A stretch of 64,000 nt of DNA, taken from contig NC_135172.1 in assembly GCF_041146795.1 (NCBI RefSeq), positions 13,568,137 to 13,632,136 on the forward strand, read 5' to 3'. Of the stretch, positions 47,820 to 61,475 are shown one piece after another. A program made the translations under genes and the position numbers. The number at the start of each line of letters is the position of its first letter. The stretch's first letter is position 1. Source of the DNA: Maylandia zebra. Its lineage: Eukaryota; Chordata; Actinopteri; Cichliformes; Cichlidae. Under the pieces are notes generated by a model. It saw only the letters and a program-made list of their open reading frames with translations. It was not told where the DNA came from and did no database searches.

Positions 47820-48430
47820 TTTTTAATTTTAGACTCTGCACTTCCAACACCTTTTTCATTTTTTTTAATCTTGTATTATTATTATTATTATTTTTATTAT
47901 TATTATTGGAGATAACGATGTTTCACAAAAAAAGATATGTTTGGATCTATGAAGTGATGAATACAGCAAAGTAAATAAGCAACGCAATACAAGAAGATGC
48001 TTGCAAAGATGTTAATGTTTAATGTTCAATACTTTTTTACACTTTAGTAAATGACCTAAATAATTTTAACTCTTAAGTTCAATACTACTACTTCTACTAC
48101 CATTGTTGATAATAAATACTATGCAACATCAATTGTCATCATTGGTGGAAAATAATTAATTAGCCTCGTTTTCTGGTTTGGTTTTTAGAATTGTAGTGTA
48201 CAAAGTTAGGTTTAGTTGGTTTCGGACCACAATAAAACTTCTGGTACTCTTAATATTTTTTATTTATTTACTCATTTTACAAGTAAATTCCCATGGAAAC
48301 TGATTATATACAGTGAGTAAATGCAAATATATATTATATTATTAACAAATAACATAAGAATAACAGTAGTTGTTTTTTTTTTAAATGATTAAAAAAAATC
48401 CACTTATTTTATGCATCTTATCCACCGGAG
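47820..48430. other. AT-rich intergenic DNA with TTA/ATT tract
   Basis: Holds a degenerate ATT tract at about 47875-47908. Nothing else is recognised. Confidence 0.5.
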
Positions 48431-48464
48431 GGCGCTCCTTCACTGAGCCACTCAGTGCTGTCAG

Positions 48465-48900
48465 GCCCTGCTAACTTTGATTAAGGTTTAAATTGGCTGA
48501 ATTTAATGAACGCTGCCTAATTAGGCAGGATAACAGCTTTAATTGATAAGTAATTATTTGCCACAAATTGTTATTAATTCTCCAGCTCCGTCTCATAGTG
48601 TACTGACTCTAAACCCTACCCCCCCACACACCCCGCCTGCTCCCCCTCCTCCCCTGCAGCATCTCTATTTATGTAACAAGCAGTGGTAAACAATTAAGCA
48701 TATGTTAGGATGGGATGCTCCGGAGGGTATCATCAGGCTGTGCTTGGTGCACTGGCAGTTTATGTGAAATTATTTGCTCTCGCTGACTGATACCTCTGAG
48801 CATTAATTGCTTAAACTGTCCTGTGAATTTGGCTGAGTGCCATTGAAGGCTCAGTGTCACGTCTGACAGAAAAAAGGAAAATCAGTGACCCTTTAATCAA
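48465..48900. promoter_or_regulatory. Candidate conserved non-coding element, block 1
   Basis: Non-coding, non-repetitive block with many homeodomain-type cores (CTAATTAGGC, TTTAATTGATAAGTAATTAT, AACAATTAAGC, GCATTAATTGCTTAA). It lies in the gene-poor 5' flank of uncx. The call rests on base texture and motif density only. Confidence 0.35.
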
Positions 48901-50550
48901 GAGAGCTCAGCTTTAATTTTAGGAGGAGGTGATATATTACTTATGTATAAATAATATATTGATCTTATAGCTTCTGCAACTATGTACTAAAATGCCACTG
49001 AGTTTCATCGTGATATTTTTATTACAATGAATCAAGCAAATATTATACTAATAATACTATTATTGTCATGGAATTAATTTACATCAGGCAAAGACCACAA
49101 AGCTTACAAGAAACAATCAACAAATAATATTCTGCAAATAATACATATGTAAATGTGTATATGTATATGTATACATATAAACATGTATAGATGTGTATAT
49201 ACAGCATTGTTTTCATTCTTGTGTGAAAGCAATGCATTCATTATTGAGTCATAGTGTGTACTTCGATTTTGAGTTGAGTTTTTATTAATTAATGACACAG
49301 TGTAACAGAGTCACATGTTGTTCATCTAGGACCTGGCAACAGCTAGATTTTATTTTTATTATGTCTTGGTACCTGAAACTGTAGACTTGATAGATACATA
49401 GATACTTTCTATTTACTATGACTGTATATGTATGTGATGTTCAGTTTGCTTCCTCTTTAGAACATATGTAGTAACTTCCTGTCTTCTACTGTACATGAAG
49501 CTGCAGGAACTTGTAGCATTGGTCTTCAGAGCATCCTACTTCTCAAGAGTCTGCAGTCAAATCCAAACCTTCTCAAAAACCATCCATGTTTAACAATAAC
49601 CCGCTGAGCTTCACAAACACAAGTTTGAAGTTTATGTAAAGGCTCAAAATGTGCCTGTGCTGTGGTCACTGTAAGAAAAGCTGTATGCTGTCAGTGCTTG
49701 AATGTGGAACTGTGAATGCTAATTGAGGTAACTGGTCAACAAATTTGAAGTAAGACATGGTGCTAATTTTGCAAGGTTGAGCCAAAACATTTGCAGTAAT
49801 AGCTAACCAATGAGCTGGGGTCTCAGGATGTGGATGTAACCACACAGCCTATACCACACCAGGAATCCCACATCTAATTTCCCAAAGTCACTACTGACTC
49901 TATCACACAGGTAATTATGTCTGTTTTATAGACATGAGAAGTTGTAAGGCTTAACTGATGACAATAGACTGATGTGAAACCTACAGCTGTGCAAAGAAAG
50001 ATGCTCAAAACAAAACAACATTAAAGTGGTATACATTGTATACATTTAGGGATTTAACATAAGGGTCATGTATTGAAATAAAGCACATGTATTCAGATTT
50101 AAATAACCGTCGCTCAGCAATATATTATCCATTTGCTGATTAGCATGGAGGAAACAATGAGGGTTGTCACAGAGTGGCACACATAAAAATAAATCATTGA
50201 GATCATGTAAATAAAGCACATACATCTTCAGTGTAATTGTGTTTCTGAACAGCTGTGGTCAAAGACTATCGTGTGCCTTCCATGCACTTTTCTGTCCAGT
50301 TATATAGCAAACAAAGTGAATCTGCCTGTCAGTGTCATGGCACTTTTGTGTCAAAATATTCGGTAAAAATTATGTTTTGATTTCTTTAAATGTGCTTATT
50401 GTCAAATCTGAGCTCATGCTAACCAAATAAATAAGTGTGCAACTGAGTCTACAGTTGTTCATGCTTTAAATTGAAGTTGTAGGGGTTAACACACAATGAG
50501 GAGCTCAGTGAGTTGAGAAAACAAAACATGAACCGAGCGCACCGAAGAAA
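48901..50550. other. Intergenic, no feature recognised
   Basis: AT-rich with a short TATG/TATA tract at 49143-49200. No coding frame or known repeat. Confidence 0.5.
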
Positions 50551-50559
50551 AGGCCTTTG

Positions 50560-51800
50560 TTTCAAACAGCATCAGTCATTTCATGTCAGTGCACGGGGGC
50601 CACTCTGACGGAGCTATTCATTAAAGTGATTTAAATGAGATGCGCGTGAACTTGCTTCCTAATTAAAACATATTTCCTTGTTTACAGAGTGGCTTTAAGC
50701 TGGGCCCTTTGGGGTGGGGTGGGGGACTTTCTCCTCCCTCTTTTCTCCCTTCCACCGTTTCACTGCCAGCAGATGGTTTTGTTGGGCTCCAGTAGTTAGC
50801 CAGTGGCCGAATAGGGCCAACCATTCTTCCCCTGTATGCCCATCAGATCCCAGCATTTATTTTAATGCCTCACCCCTCCCCTCCACAAATGTGCACGTGA
50901 GAAGTAGCTCTATTGATTGGGCTGCTAAATGTATATGCAAATATTTCGAGCCCGTGCATGAAAAATTGGCGTCGCCATTTCTCAAATTACTATATTTTGA
51001 AAATGTTAATTTGCATAGCGGATTTCCCTGCGGGGTAGGGGGGTTAATTAGGTCTATTTCCGTGCGGCTTGTGCCAAGACAGCCAAGGAAAAAAATAGAG
51101 GGTGGGCAGAAGAAAGAGAAAAGAGGGAGAGAGGGGGAGATGCGACTCACTGATAACAATTAAAATGGCATTTTGGACTCTTTCAAGCATGGAAAAATTT
51201 TTGGCATATTAAGCACGTTTTAGGAGAAGGTGATAAGTCAGTTTTAATTGAAATGGAATTGTTGCTCCAGAGGAAGTTTGGCATTTAATCCACTCAATTT
51301 TAAACACACAGGCAGATCTTAAAGGCATCAGGTTTAATCTATCAAACGAGAGGTGAATTAAAGAAAATAACTTTAACCACAATTTGCATTTCCTCCCAAT
51401 ATTCTGTCACAGGCACAATTATGTTCATAATTAGATGGAGAAAAAGTTTCCTAATTGCATGGAGAGAAGGAGCTAAAACGCACTCGCCTGGAAATGGGGT
51501 CTTTCCTTTTCTAAATTATCAAAGCTTTCATTATGTGTCAGGCAAAAGATTTGTGGGAGGAAAAAAACAAAACATCAATACATTAAATCCTTTCGCTTCT
51601 AATTGGAATGGCATCCACTTTCCTGGTTTAATGCTGCACCAAGCGCACAGCAGGATCAAAAAACCGTCTCGCAACCATTAATTTAGATTAGACTCTTAAT
51701 TATCAACCAATCACTAAATAATGACTGACTTCATTTCAGATAGTTAAAAATTAACTTGCAGGCAGTAATTGAGTAATTAACTCTCCACTGCTTCACCTTT
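50560..51800. promoter_or_regulatory. Candidate conserved non-coding element cluster, block 2
   Basis: About 1.2 kb without simple repeats, holding ATTCATTAAAGTGATTTAAA, CTTCCTAATTAAAAC, GGGGTTAATTAGGTCTATTT, CTCAATTTTAAACACACAGG and several TTAATTA/TAATTG sites. The local texture differs from the decayed flanks. Open frames across it (e.g. 50714-51163) are not gene-like. Confidence 0.4.
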
Positions 51801-52439
51801 ACTTTGCTAATTATAAAAATTAATATGACTTGATTCTTTCTCTCAAGAGGAATATTGACGGTTTTATGGCTCAGAAGAGATTCTCATTCTTGTGTCTTGC
51901 AACCTGCATGATCACAGGGTCATCTTTTTATATATCAAGCAAAAAACAATGTTCTGGGAGGAGGTGCTCTGTGGGAGCCTCCTCTTTTCGTGGATATGGC
52001 ACCTACATTTGAATGTTAACAACAGGTCACGTGATTATGGGAACGATATAAGATGTTAGATGACCATTTCCTGCTCCAAATTTTTGTTCTTGATCTCAAC
52101 TGGAGTAGCTTCACAGGATTTAACTGTAATCTTACACAGAGGCGTGGTGTAGACACACAGTTCATCCAGTACTTGAAACCTTCTTCTAAGCCTACTGTCT
52201 CCTGATTGGTCACCCCTCACAAACAGAAGATAACAGGAAGGTGAGGCTTCAGTGTGAACTATGTGTCTGAGATTACTATAGAGCCAAGAGGAAACTGACA
52301 GTAATTATTATCTGAAAGTTGTAAGAGGTGGCATTAATTTTGTCCTTCATACATTTTTTGTATACATGTGCAATAAGTTGTTGAACAATCATAATCATTT
52401 TCATGATGTGTTTTTTTTCTGTTCTCAAACTGATCTCCC

Positions 52440-52650
52440 TGTTGGAGATCAGTCTGGAGGGAGTTATTTTTTTTGTCCTTATCTTTCCTCATGTGGTGCA
52501 TTTTCCATTGTTACACCTCTCTGACCTGTCTTCCCCATGTGATGTTTTTGTGTAATGTATGTATGGTCGGAGGGTAAGATGATGCCGCCAATGCGTGCAA
52601 TAGGTTGGCAGCCTTAACATGAAATTTCCCACTCGTGGGACTAATAAAGG
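52440..52650 (+). repeat. L2/CR1-type element 3' tail
   Basis: Ends GAAATTTCCCACTCGTGGGA followed by CTAATAAAGGTATCTATC, the same type of 3' end as at 7660-7725 (AATTTCCCAGAGGAACCC, GGATTAATAAAGTTCTATC). Confidence 0.65.
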
Positions 52651-52805
<155 letters not shown>

Positions 52806-53994
52806 GAGTCAAAGAGCTTTACTACGGAATTTTGACCATGACTGTACTTTCAGTTTTACTTCCTTGGTTAGTTAGAGTTTTTTCCTCTAAAGCTACGATT
52901 GCCCTTCCAAACTAATGTACAGCTGGTGATTTAAAAATAAAATAAAACTTTTACCAGTTTGGATTTTGTTAAGGCGGTTTTAGCTTGCCTCTGCTAGGCC
53001 TCACTTTTTAATTATGTTTGGATACCTTTTCAAGCATTTTTACTAATATGTCTGCTCTGGGGTGAGAATTTCATACTCCAGTTCTGGTGAAGGAAACTGT
53101 GTGTCTTCGCACTTTATAGATTCAGCTTGCAAACTAGAGTTAGTTGATAACTTCACCAGCTATCAGTCATTTACCAGTTATTACTTAAAATGCAAATTTA
53201 GAGACACAAATTGTCATGGGAAATATAATTTGCACCTATTGAGCTATGCTGACAGAGTTTAAGGTAAGTCTTTTTGGTTTTTTGCTTCATTGTCCATTTA
53301 TTCTGCCATTACAGAAGCTTTCCGGCCCATATCTCTTTAATATGCGGAGTCCACCATGGCTGCCAAACTACTACATATAAGTGACACATACAAGCTGTGA
53401 TCACCCATTAGCACAAGTTCCAAAAATGGATCAATTTTAGTTGTATTGAAACAAGGTTTAGGAGTCCTTTGAGTTCATCTTACAATTAATTAGATTATGA
53501 TATTTATTTTTAAACATACTCAGACTACCTTGCAGATGTTTCCTTTGATGTGACTGCTTATAGGTATTTTTGAGCACTCACACACACCTTCATGCTAAAT
53601 TATTTCAATTACAGGATTTTTTGGGGTTTTCTTGCATGTACTGCTCACTGCAATAACATTCTCAGTGAAGTGATAAGATAAAATGACCAGTAAATGTGGA
53701 CATAATTTTGTTATCACAGACTCAGAATTAACATCCAGAAATGTTATTTGGGTTTTCTTAAGGTGCCACCTCTTAGAAACTTCCATGCATCAAAATAGTA
53801 ATCTCCAGAGGCCTCAATGACAGCGTGACTTTCTGTGTCCATCAAACCTGTTGCTAGAGGTTTCTTTTCTTAATAGGCACACAAAAATGCCCCTTCTTAA
53901 CATTCAGTATTCAACTGTTACCATCATGTAGGACTGGTATATTTAAGGCGGGCTATTAATTATTGGCACAATAAAGAGTCCTATTTACAGAATC

Positions 53995-54715
53995 ATTAAA
54001 AAGAAAGTATACCCCTTTTAGTTTGAAGGTTTTGCATTTCAGGACACAATAAAAATCATACACTCCTTATCAGGTTCTCAAAGTAGTTAAATACAAATGA
54101 ATAACAACACAATATTATACACTGTGCTGTTATTTATTAACAAAAACTAAACCAAAAGCTGGGTGTGAAAAAACTAAGTACACCCCGTGATTCAAGAACT
54201 TTTAGAACCACCTTAAGTAGCAATAACTGTGAGTTTTCTATATAGCTTTATCAGCCTCTCACCTCATTGTGGAGGAATTGTAGACAACTCTCATTGATGT
54301 TTGGGGATGTTTGCTTATGCACAGCTCTCAGGCTGAGGTCAGGATTTTGACTAGGCTATTGCAACACTTTCAATCTTTTTTTTTTCTTTTATACAAGTGC
54401 TCCACTTGCCAATGATCACTTAATCACATGCATTTGATCAGCAGCGCCTTGCTGCTACTTACCTCTCCATTCCTGTGGAAGTAGTAAAGACGTACTTGTG
54501 TGCTTTTTAGCCCAATGCTTCTGCATTTTAACTCAATTTTTGTTAAATAAATAATAACAGTGTAATATGTTATTTTTTTCATCTGAGGTTGTATTTACAT
54601 AATTTTGAGATCTACTATTGACCCGATTTGCTTTTTTCTTATTATGCCCTGATATGCAAAACCTTAGAATTGAGAAATTGTATTTTCTTATTACAATGAC
54701 TATACACAGTGGGAT
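53995..54715 (-). mobile_element. Second Tc1/mariner family relic
   Basis: Contains AACTTTTAGAACCACCTTAA, GTAGCAATAACTG, TTATCAGCCTCTCACCTCAT, GTGGAGGAATTGTAGACAAC and, at the right, CCTGATATGCAAAACCTTAG. These are the inverted coding and terminal blocks of a common fish Tc1 family, different from the one at 27.4 kb. Large internal deletion. Confidence 0.7.
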
Positions 54716-56480
54716 GGGACGTTTGTTGATGAATGCTGTTTCTAAGCCTGGATTACAAATGTGTTTGTATTTGAAATGTGACTGGAACTAATAATAGCTG
54801 CTTGGAGCTGTCACCCAAAGAACACCCACGACACACACACAGATATATAATAATGGACACATCTATAAGGAAACTTCATGATCAGAGCTCACTTGTATAT
54901 TGAAATCCTATGTGAACGTGTTGCTGCTGTTGGTCGTTCAAGGATGTCTTTGAAAACATTGTGAAAGTAGCAGAAAATAGACCACTCAACCAAATGATCA
55001 TGTGTTTCCTTTGGTTCACAGCTATGCACCAGCCAAATGTGTAGTAGATCAGATTACATACACAGACATATAAACAAAGTTTTCCTCCTTTAGAGATGGA
55101 ATCAAAACAGCGATGTTTGCTGTTCCTAAACTGCAGCAGCCAAGTACAAACAGACATATAAATAAAAAGTGAACCTCTGCTTACTCTCCAAACCTCACTT
55201 GTAAAACTATGATGTTTTTGAGTGAATTTTGGAAAATCTGCAGCGTTTTCCAAAGTAACGGCAACTGATGTCATTTTATCTCGAGCAAAATCCAAGATCC
55301 ATTTATAGATTTTATGTTTTTGAAGGCCTAAGCTACCAATCAGTTTTAAGGTATAACAATAAGCTATACTTCACTGAAATAATCGCTCTATGTTTTGATA
55401 TGTATTGCACATTTTACCACAGCAGGAACACTGAATCGTAGGTTTGTTTCATTATTTACCAACAAGCAAGATTCCAACAGTACAATGCATCCAGCATAAA
55501 GTACTATAAATAAATAAGTGCACCCCATGGAAACTGATAAAGTCAATATACTTAACATGAGGAACATAAACAAGGAACATAAACATCTGGCCATAAACAT
55601 CTGGCCTAATTCATTTAAGAAAACGTCAGGAGTTATATCCTGTTGCAGTTGTTTATCATTAACACAGACTTACAACCCAATTAAAATTGGTTGCACATGT
55701 TTCAGACTTTTATTGCATGTGTTGTCCATAAAATGGATTTCCTAGTTTGTTTAGTAAAGTATATACAATATACTATACTAAAAGGTCCTTTTTTGGCTCC
55801 ACTTGTCACGTGGCTTCATGCTATCCTGAAAGGGTCTGGTGTGGTCGACACCAAACGTACCTACACTGTCTCCAAATAACTTGAATCAATTGTTGTGTTC
55901 AGGATGTGCTTTTCCGCCAGGCCTTTTAATTATCCTTATGTTCACTGGCAAATTTATAGATGCATGTACTTCAGTTTTAGGATTTATTTATTTATTTGGA
56001 AGTTTCATTTTTAGCAATTACTATCAACAGACTGGAAAATTTACAGAATTTTTACTCAAACATGAGGTTCTTTAAAAAGCAGCTTCTTTCTGCTGCTACC
56101 TTAGTTTTAAGGGGGTTACCACAGGAGGTAGTGCCACATTTGTTTGGTAGATTTGGTACATTTTTACACCAAATAACCATCCCGAGGTACTTTTTCCACA
56201 AAACTGATCTCATTTTATGTCATTAAATGTCATCTGTTTGAGGATTTTAGGGCAAATATATATTTGTCTTAAGTTGATAATGCTGATACCTTGTACCATA
56301 ATAAATACACTCAGCTTGATGTTGTATGTTATGATGGTTGGACAGTAGTAACGTGGCCGTGGCTTTAATTGTAGTTTATCCAGAAAACATCTGATTTCAG
56401 GAGGGGGAATTCCCTCTAACAGTCCCGAGGCTGAAGTGTATTTTGAAATCAAATCAAAAATATTTTTGTCACTTTTTTCA
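54716..56480. other. Intergenic, no gene recognised
   Basis: The 137-codon minus frame at 54882-55295 and neighbouring frames show no signal, domain or splice pattern that I can support. Probably old repeat sequence. Confidence 0.45.
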
Positions 56481-56489
56481 TAGGCTTTT

Positions 56490-57720
56490 CCTTGCGTAAG
56501 TGTAGATTTAGTGGCGTGGCCTGCAAAGAGAGATGAGAGAAGGGAGGAGGGCTAGAGGCAAGGCAAGCCGAACCCTGGCCTGCATGTGAGTTGCCCATCT
56601 TATTATCAAGTTAATTAAAGCTAGCATCTGACAATGTCACTCGTGCCCAGCAAAAAGAGGAGGAGGAGGGAAAAAAAGGGAATTTAAATGCTGCAGTCTC
56701 TGAGGACCTCATGTCAAGGGCTGCTTTTCATCGAGCACTGCATGTGTTTGGCTCACACAGCCACTGGGAAAGAACAGGGGAGGGTTTGGATGGGGAGGGG
56801 GAGCTTTCAGAAAAAAAAAACCTTTTATAAGCAAATGACAAGAAGGCATTGGATTTTGATGTTCAAAAATGGCAGCAGGAAAATAAATACATATCAGAAA
56901 GAACAGCACAGAAATAAAAAGGAAATAGAGCAAAAGCAAGAGATAGAGAAGTGAGGGAGATGAAAAGGGCCTCTCAAGCTGTTCAAAGTTGCACTAAGAT
57001 TGAGGAAAGAGGGGTTTATAAGAGCCCGACGACCAGCCAACATTAAAGAGTCCATTTAAAACCTAGACATTGAAATGCAGAAAGCCTGCTCGTGTGTGGA
57101 CTCGGGGTCAAGTAACGGAGGGATTATATGGTTCTTCATAATAATATTAATTAAACAATTTACATGCTAATAAGGTAACAATTATCGGAGCTTCTGGTGA
57201 AAGATTCAGGTTATTACAACACGCCAATCCCAGGGCTACGGGTCACAGGCAGAACAGCAGAGAGAAATCTCAACTCAAATTAACATTCTGTCAGCTCCAG
57301 AAATTGGATAAATAAAGTCGAATTAATTCACAGTAATGGAAGCGGGAGGGGGAGCCACTTATTCAACCAGCTCTGATTACCATTCAGTATTCACCAGCAC
57401 GCGGGTGGCTTTCTGTCAAGAAATTTAACACAAAATGAAGCAGTCACCGCCGTGGGCAAGATTTGGCCCCTGCGACACCGTTTACAATTTATATGTATAA
57501 TCTTGCTCTCCCTCTCCCTCCATCACTTCCTCGAAGATGTCCACCTGGACACCCAGTTGCTCCTGGCCTGTGCTATGATTGTAAATTTCAACACCTTTCA
57601 TTTCCCATTTTCCAACGCACACATCAATTTGAGCACCATTTCCCATCGCATTTGGCTAGACCCTTAACTTGATGGGATAACTTGAAATTTTAATTGCAGT
57701 CATCTTGCCTCTTTTTTTCT
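56490..57720. promoter_or_regulatory. Candidate conserved non-coding element cluster, block 3
   Basis: Several repeat-free blocks: TCAAGTTAATTAAAGCTAGC at about 56605; ATAATATTAATTAAACAATT then TTACATGCTAATAAGGTAAC at about 57140; AATAAAGTCGAATTAATTCA; and a mixed-composition block at 57430-57665 (CAATTTATATGTATAATCTT, CTATGATTGTAAATTTCAAC). Dense homeodomain-type motifs and no coding signal fit a developmental enhancer region 5' of uncx. Inference only. Confidence 0.4.
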
Positions 57721-57888
57721 TAACCTGAGACACCAGAGACTGCTTCAGTCTGTTTGGTTGCTATTGAAATGGTGTTGCTGGTCACTGGAAAAGGCTATAT
57801 CTTGCTTCCAGTAAATAAATGGAAAAAAGATGCAAGTTGGGTGTAAAAACGATTGAGCCTCACTTTGTCAATTTAAGGGCGTTGGAGA

Positions 57889-57930
57889 TCTATATATATA
57901 TATCTATATATATCTCTATATATATCTCTA

Positions 57931-58017
<87 letters not shown>

Positions 58018-58050
58018 ACATCTGCAATGTGATATATATTTATATATATC
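57889..58050. repeat. Compound TA/TC microsatellite
   Basis: TATA/TATC runs, then about 20 TC units (57932-57974), then about 20 TA units (57975-58014). Confidence 0.95.
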
Positions 58051-59199
58051 AATTTTTTTCCTGCTTAGAGCTGTGATGATTTGAAACATCTTGAAAATTA
58101 ATGGGTGGATTACCATGAAATTCATGTCATCCCACAGGTCAATTTTTGCATCTTTGAACATCTTACTTACTGTTCTCTCCATTAGTCATATTTCTATTAT
58201 TTTGCTATGTTTTTAATCTAATTTCAACAAAATGAATGCCATTCCCACATCCCAAGGTTTAGTTTGTACTACTAATATGGCAAGTGAAGATGATCCAGCA
58301 TGGAGCAACGTTTGCTGTGCTAAACATTTAAGCATGTTAGCATGAAACCACAAACATGATCCTGAAGTCTGACAAGAGTCTGTTCTCAAAACATGTGCAT
58401 ACTTCCTATTTTAATCAATTGCATCACAAGGATGCTGGATTCTTACAAAATGACCTCATAATTCATTGTACCACACTTCAAGTGATGCGCTTATTCTTGT
58501 TGTGGTTTTGACCAAAAAGTAAAGAGTCACCAATTTCCAAAAATAAAAAAGGAAGGCACAATGAAAATACAAAAAAGAAGACAATATATGTAAAATCTAG
58601 CTTAATAATGTATGGATATTTAAATTGACCTTATCAATTTTCCAATATGCCACTGATAAAACACATATCACTAGAATTGTGTTACATAACAGCACATTCT
58701 CATTTCAGGCATTTACAGTTAGCTCTATCATTTACTGGACAAAGATATGTTTCGGTTAGCTTTACCTCTTTACCACAGAAGATTTTAATTTGTTTAGGTA
58801 TTACAGCCATTTTTGTACACAGTTTCCCATTTCCAGGGGCTCGAAATGAGCTCAACTGGATAGTTGACTGATAAGTGTTGCATTTGCATTTTGAATCTTT
58901 TCACTAGAATTTTAAAGGTCCAAATAGATGCCAGTGCAAATGAGGGTTAGGCTGAAAAATACAAAAACAAAATAAACCTGCCAGAGGGACAGCAAAAACT
59001 TTTGACTAGGTTTGGTCAAATCAGCAATCTGGTCCGTTGTTAAAACTAATTAATGCACTGGCCAGCTCAGCAACAAAAAATCACAGAAGGCAACTGAGTG
59101 CATGATCACAGAATTATTTCCATGGTTAACAAAAACAACAAAAAACAAACACAATCTAACCAAGTCAAGGAGGGGGTGAGCGTATCACTGTCAAGGTTT

Positions 59200-59985
59200 A
59201 CAGTAACGGGATGCCTTAATAAATGAAAATACAGTTTACAACAAGGTACAAACTGCCCATTTTACTCAAGAACACGAAGGCCAGATGGGACACATTATCT
59301 GTCACACATGGTGGAGACGATGTTATGGTATGGTCATGTATGGCTGCCAGTATAAGCAGGTCACTAGTGTTTATTGATGATGTGACTGCTCACAGAAGTA
59401 GCAGGATGAACTGTGATGTATACAGGGCTATACATCTGCTCAGATTCAGCTAAAAACAGCAAAACTGATTGGACAGTGCTTTACAGTAAAAATGCATAAT
59501 GACCAACAGCATACTGGAAAAATAACCGAACAGTCTCTCAACAGCCAAGTTAGCCACAACCCAATATATCATGTTTTGAATTTTTTTTTGATACAAACTT
59601 GAAGGCAGAGAGACCCACAAGTGGGCAGCAACTGAAAGTGGCTGCAGTAAAGGCCGAGCACCTCACAGCATTTGGTGATGGTTGTTGGTTCCAAACTGCA
59701 GGCAGTCATTGACTGCAAAGGATTGTCATGCAAATATTAAAAATAATCCTTACATTTAAAATGATCTTAGTTTGTCCAATTACTTTTGAGCATCTGAAAT
59801 TGATGGACTGTGTGCACAAATGGCTGTAGTTCTGAACCAATTAATGGCAAAATGTTGTTAAACTTAAATTATGGTCTGCACTTCAATCACATATTGATTG
59901 TTTGAGCTTAAATTGACTGTGATGGTGTACAGAGGGAGAAAAACAATGTCTCTTTGTCCAACAATTTATGTTCCTAACAACGCTT
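59200..59985 (+). mobile_element. Tc1-like transposase relic (copy B)
   Basis: Contains TTATGGTATGGTCATGTATG, GATGATGTGACTGCTCACAG, AGCAGGATGAACTGTGATG, TGGACAGTGCTTTACAGTAA, GTCATTGACTGCAAAGGATT and TGTCCAATTACTTTTGAGC. These are the coding and 3' blocks of a fish Tc1 family also present at 24354-24735. The transposase frame is broken many times and shortened. Confidence 0.8.
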
Positions 59986-61290
59986 TAGTTTAATGCTGTC
60001 TTTTTTGCTTGGTTCCATTTCTTTTAGGGTGTGTCTATTACAAACTTCCACTAATTAGATTATTTGGTTGTGCTCATTAGCCTGAGTTGAATGATAATAG
60101 ACAGATGGATTCAGCCAGTCACCTGCCAAGTATTTTGAAACTGGCTGCCTTGTCCCAAGCAGTTTCAAAGGAGGGTTATCAATCGTTTTACGTTTTTTTC
60201 CACTTTCCATTTTGGGGTTGCTGCTGGGCTGGGAAGTTATGTAAATAATAAATAAATAAAGAAGATGGTTTGTGGGTTATTGTGTGTCAAGCAATATGAT
60301 GGGCTGATTCAACAAGGACTGTAAATTAGGACTGTTCAAGTCAGTAACCCTTTAAACAAAGTGAAATGTCATGCTTTGATATTAAAATTGTTTGCTGTAT
60401 CTGTCAAAACTAAAAAACAATACTTTAAATGTTCTTTTCGGCAGCATTTTTCTTAACATGAGCGCACACACTAAATGGAAGAGCAGCAGCATTTTCTACC
60501 AGATTATCAGATTTCTAAGTAAATGTTTTTTAAAAAAAATCTTCCTGAGAGTTCAGAAATGTCTGTCCACCTGTCTGTGAAAAAAAACATCTGTCAGGGC
60601 GATGATCTGAACATTTGGACCCATCAGCATGAATTACTTAAACATAAAGACTCTTTTAGTAAACCTTGCTTACTCTTTTCCTCCCTTTTTATTACAAACA
60701 GCATTTCTTTATTAGAGTCAGAAAAATTCTGATGTCTGTTCTGACGAAGAAGCTACACAGAGTACTGGTTGTTGCATGGTTTTTTAAAGTTTAGTTGACC
60801 AAATATAATGGCCAAATTAACAGTCAGGGCCAACTAAACCTACTATGTTTGTGTTTTTCTATTGCTGTATGTTAGCCACTATGCCAGAGGCTTTGTGTCT
60901 ACAATGTAGTTTATTTCCTTTAAACATAGACACATGACGTCTATCCATATGAACATTGTTGATATAATTAGTAAGCCTGTTCTCAAATTAGGAATATATA
61001 AGACATGAAATATGAAAGCACACACAGCTCAGGACTTAGAATAAGCCAGAGTGTAAAATAATAAATTAAATCTTACATTAACTGACCTACAGTTATATAC
61101 AATTTTGTGGTAAGTACAGAGGGGATCTGTTTTTACAGGTGCTGTTCAAATCAACATATTTGTCAGTCGTTGAAAAATTACAGCAAATGTAAATGGAGCT
61201 AAACATTCCTCTTTTTGCTTTTACTTGAGTAGAATTTAAAAATGTAGAACTTTTCCATATTTGAGCAGTATTAAAACAGTTTATGAAATT
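59986..61290. other. Intergenic, no gene recognised
   Basis: AT-rich, no domain-bearing frame and no repeat that I can name. Confidence 0.5.
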
Positions 61291-61475
61291 ACATTTTATT
61301 TATATGGCACCAAAATATAACAGTTACCTCAAGGTGCTTTAAATTGAAAAGTATAGACCCTACAGTAATACAGAGAAAACCCCAGCAACCCCCCTATGAG
61401 CAAGCATCTGGCGACAGTGGGCAGGAAAACTCCCTTTTAACAGGCTTAAAGCTCAGGGAGGGGCAGCTATTTGCC
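61291..61475 (+). repeat. Abundant teleost interspersed repeat (5' fragment)
   Basis: ACATTTTATTTATATGGCAC, CAGTTACCTCAAGGTGCTTT, TAGACCCTACAGTAATACAG, CTATGAGCAAGCATCTGGCG and CTCAGGGAGGGGCAGC: the 5' order of the family whose more 3' part lies at 26735-27345. Confidence 0.65.

Noticed and set aside
50714-51163. 149-codon plus frame in the uncx upstream region
   Set aside because: No domain or splice support; lies in a probable non-coding conserved block.
54882-55295. 137-codon minus frame
   Set aside because: No recognisable family, low-complexity hydrophobic composition.
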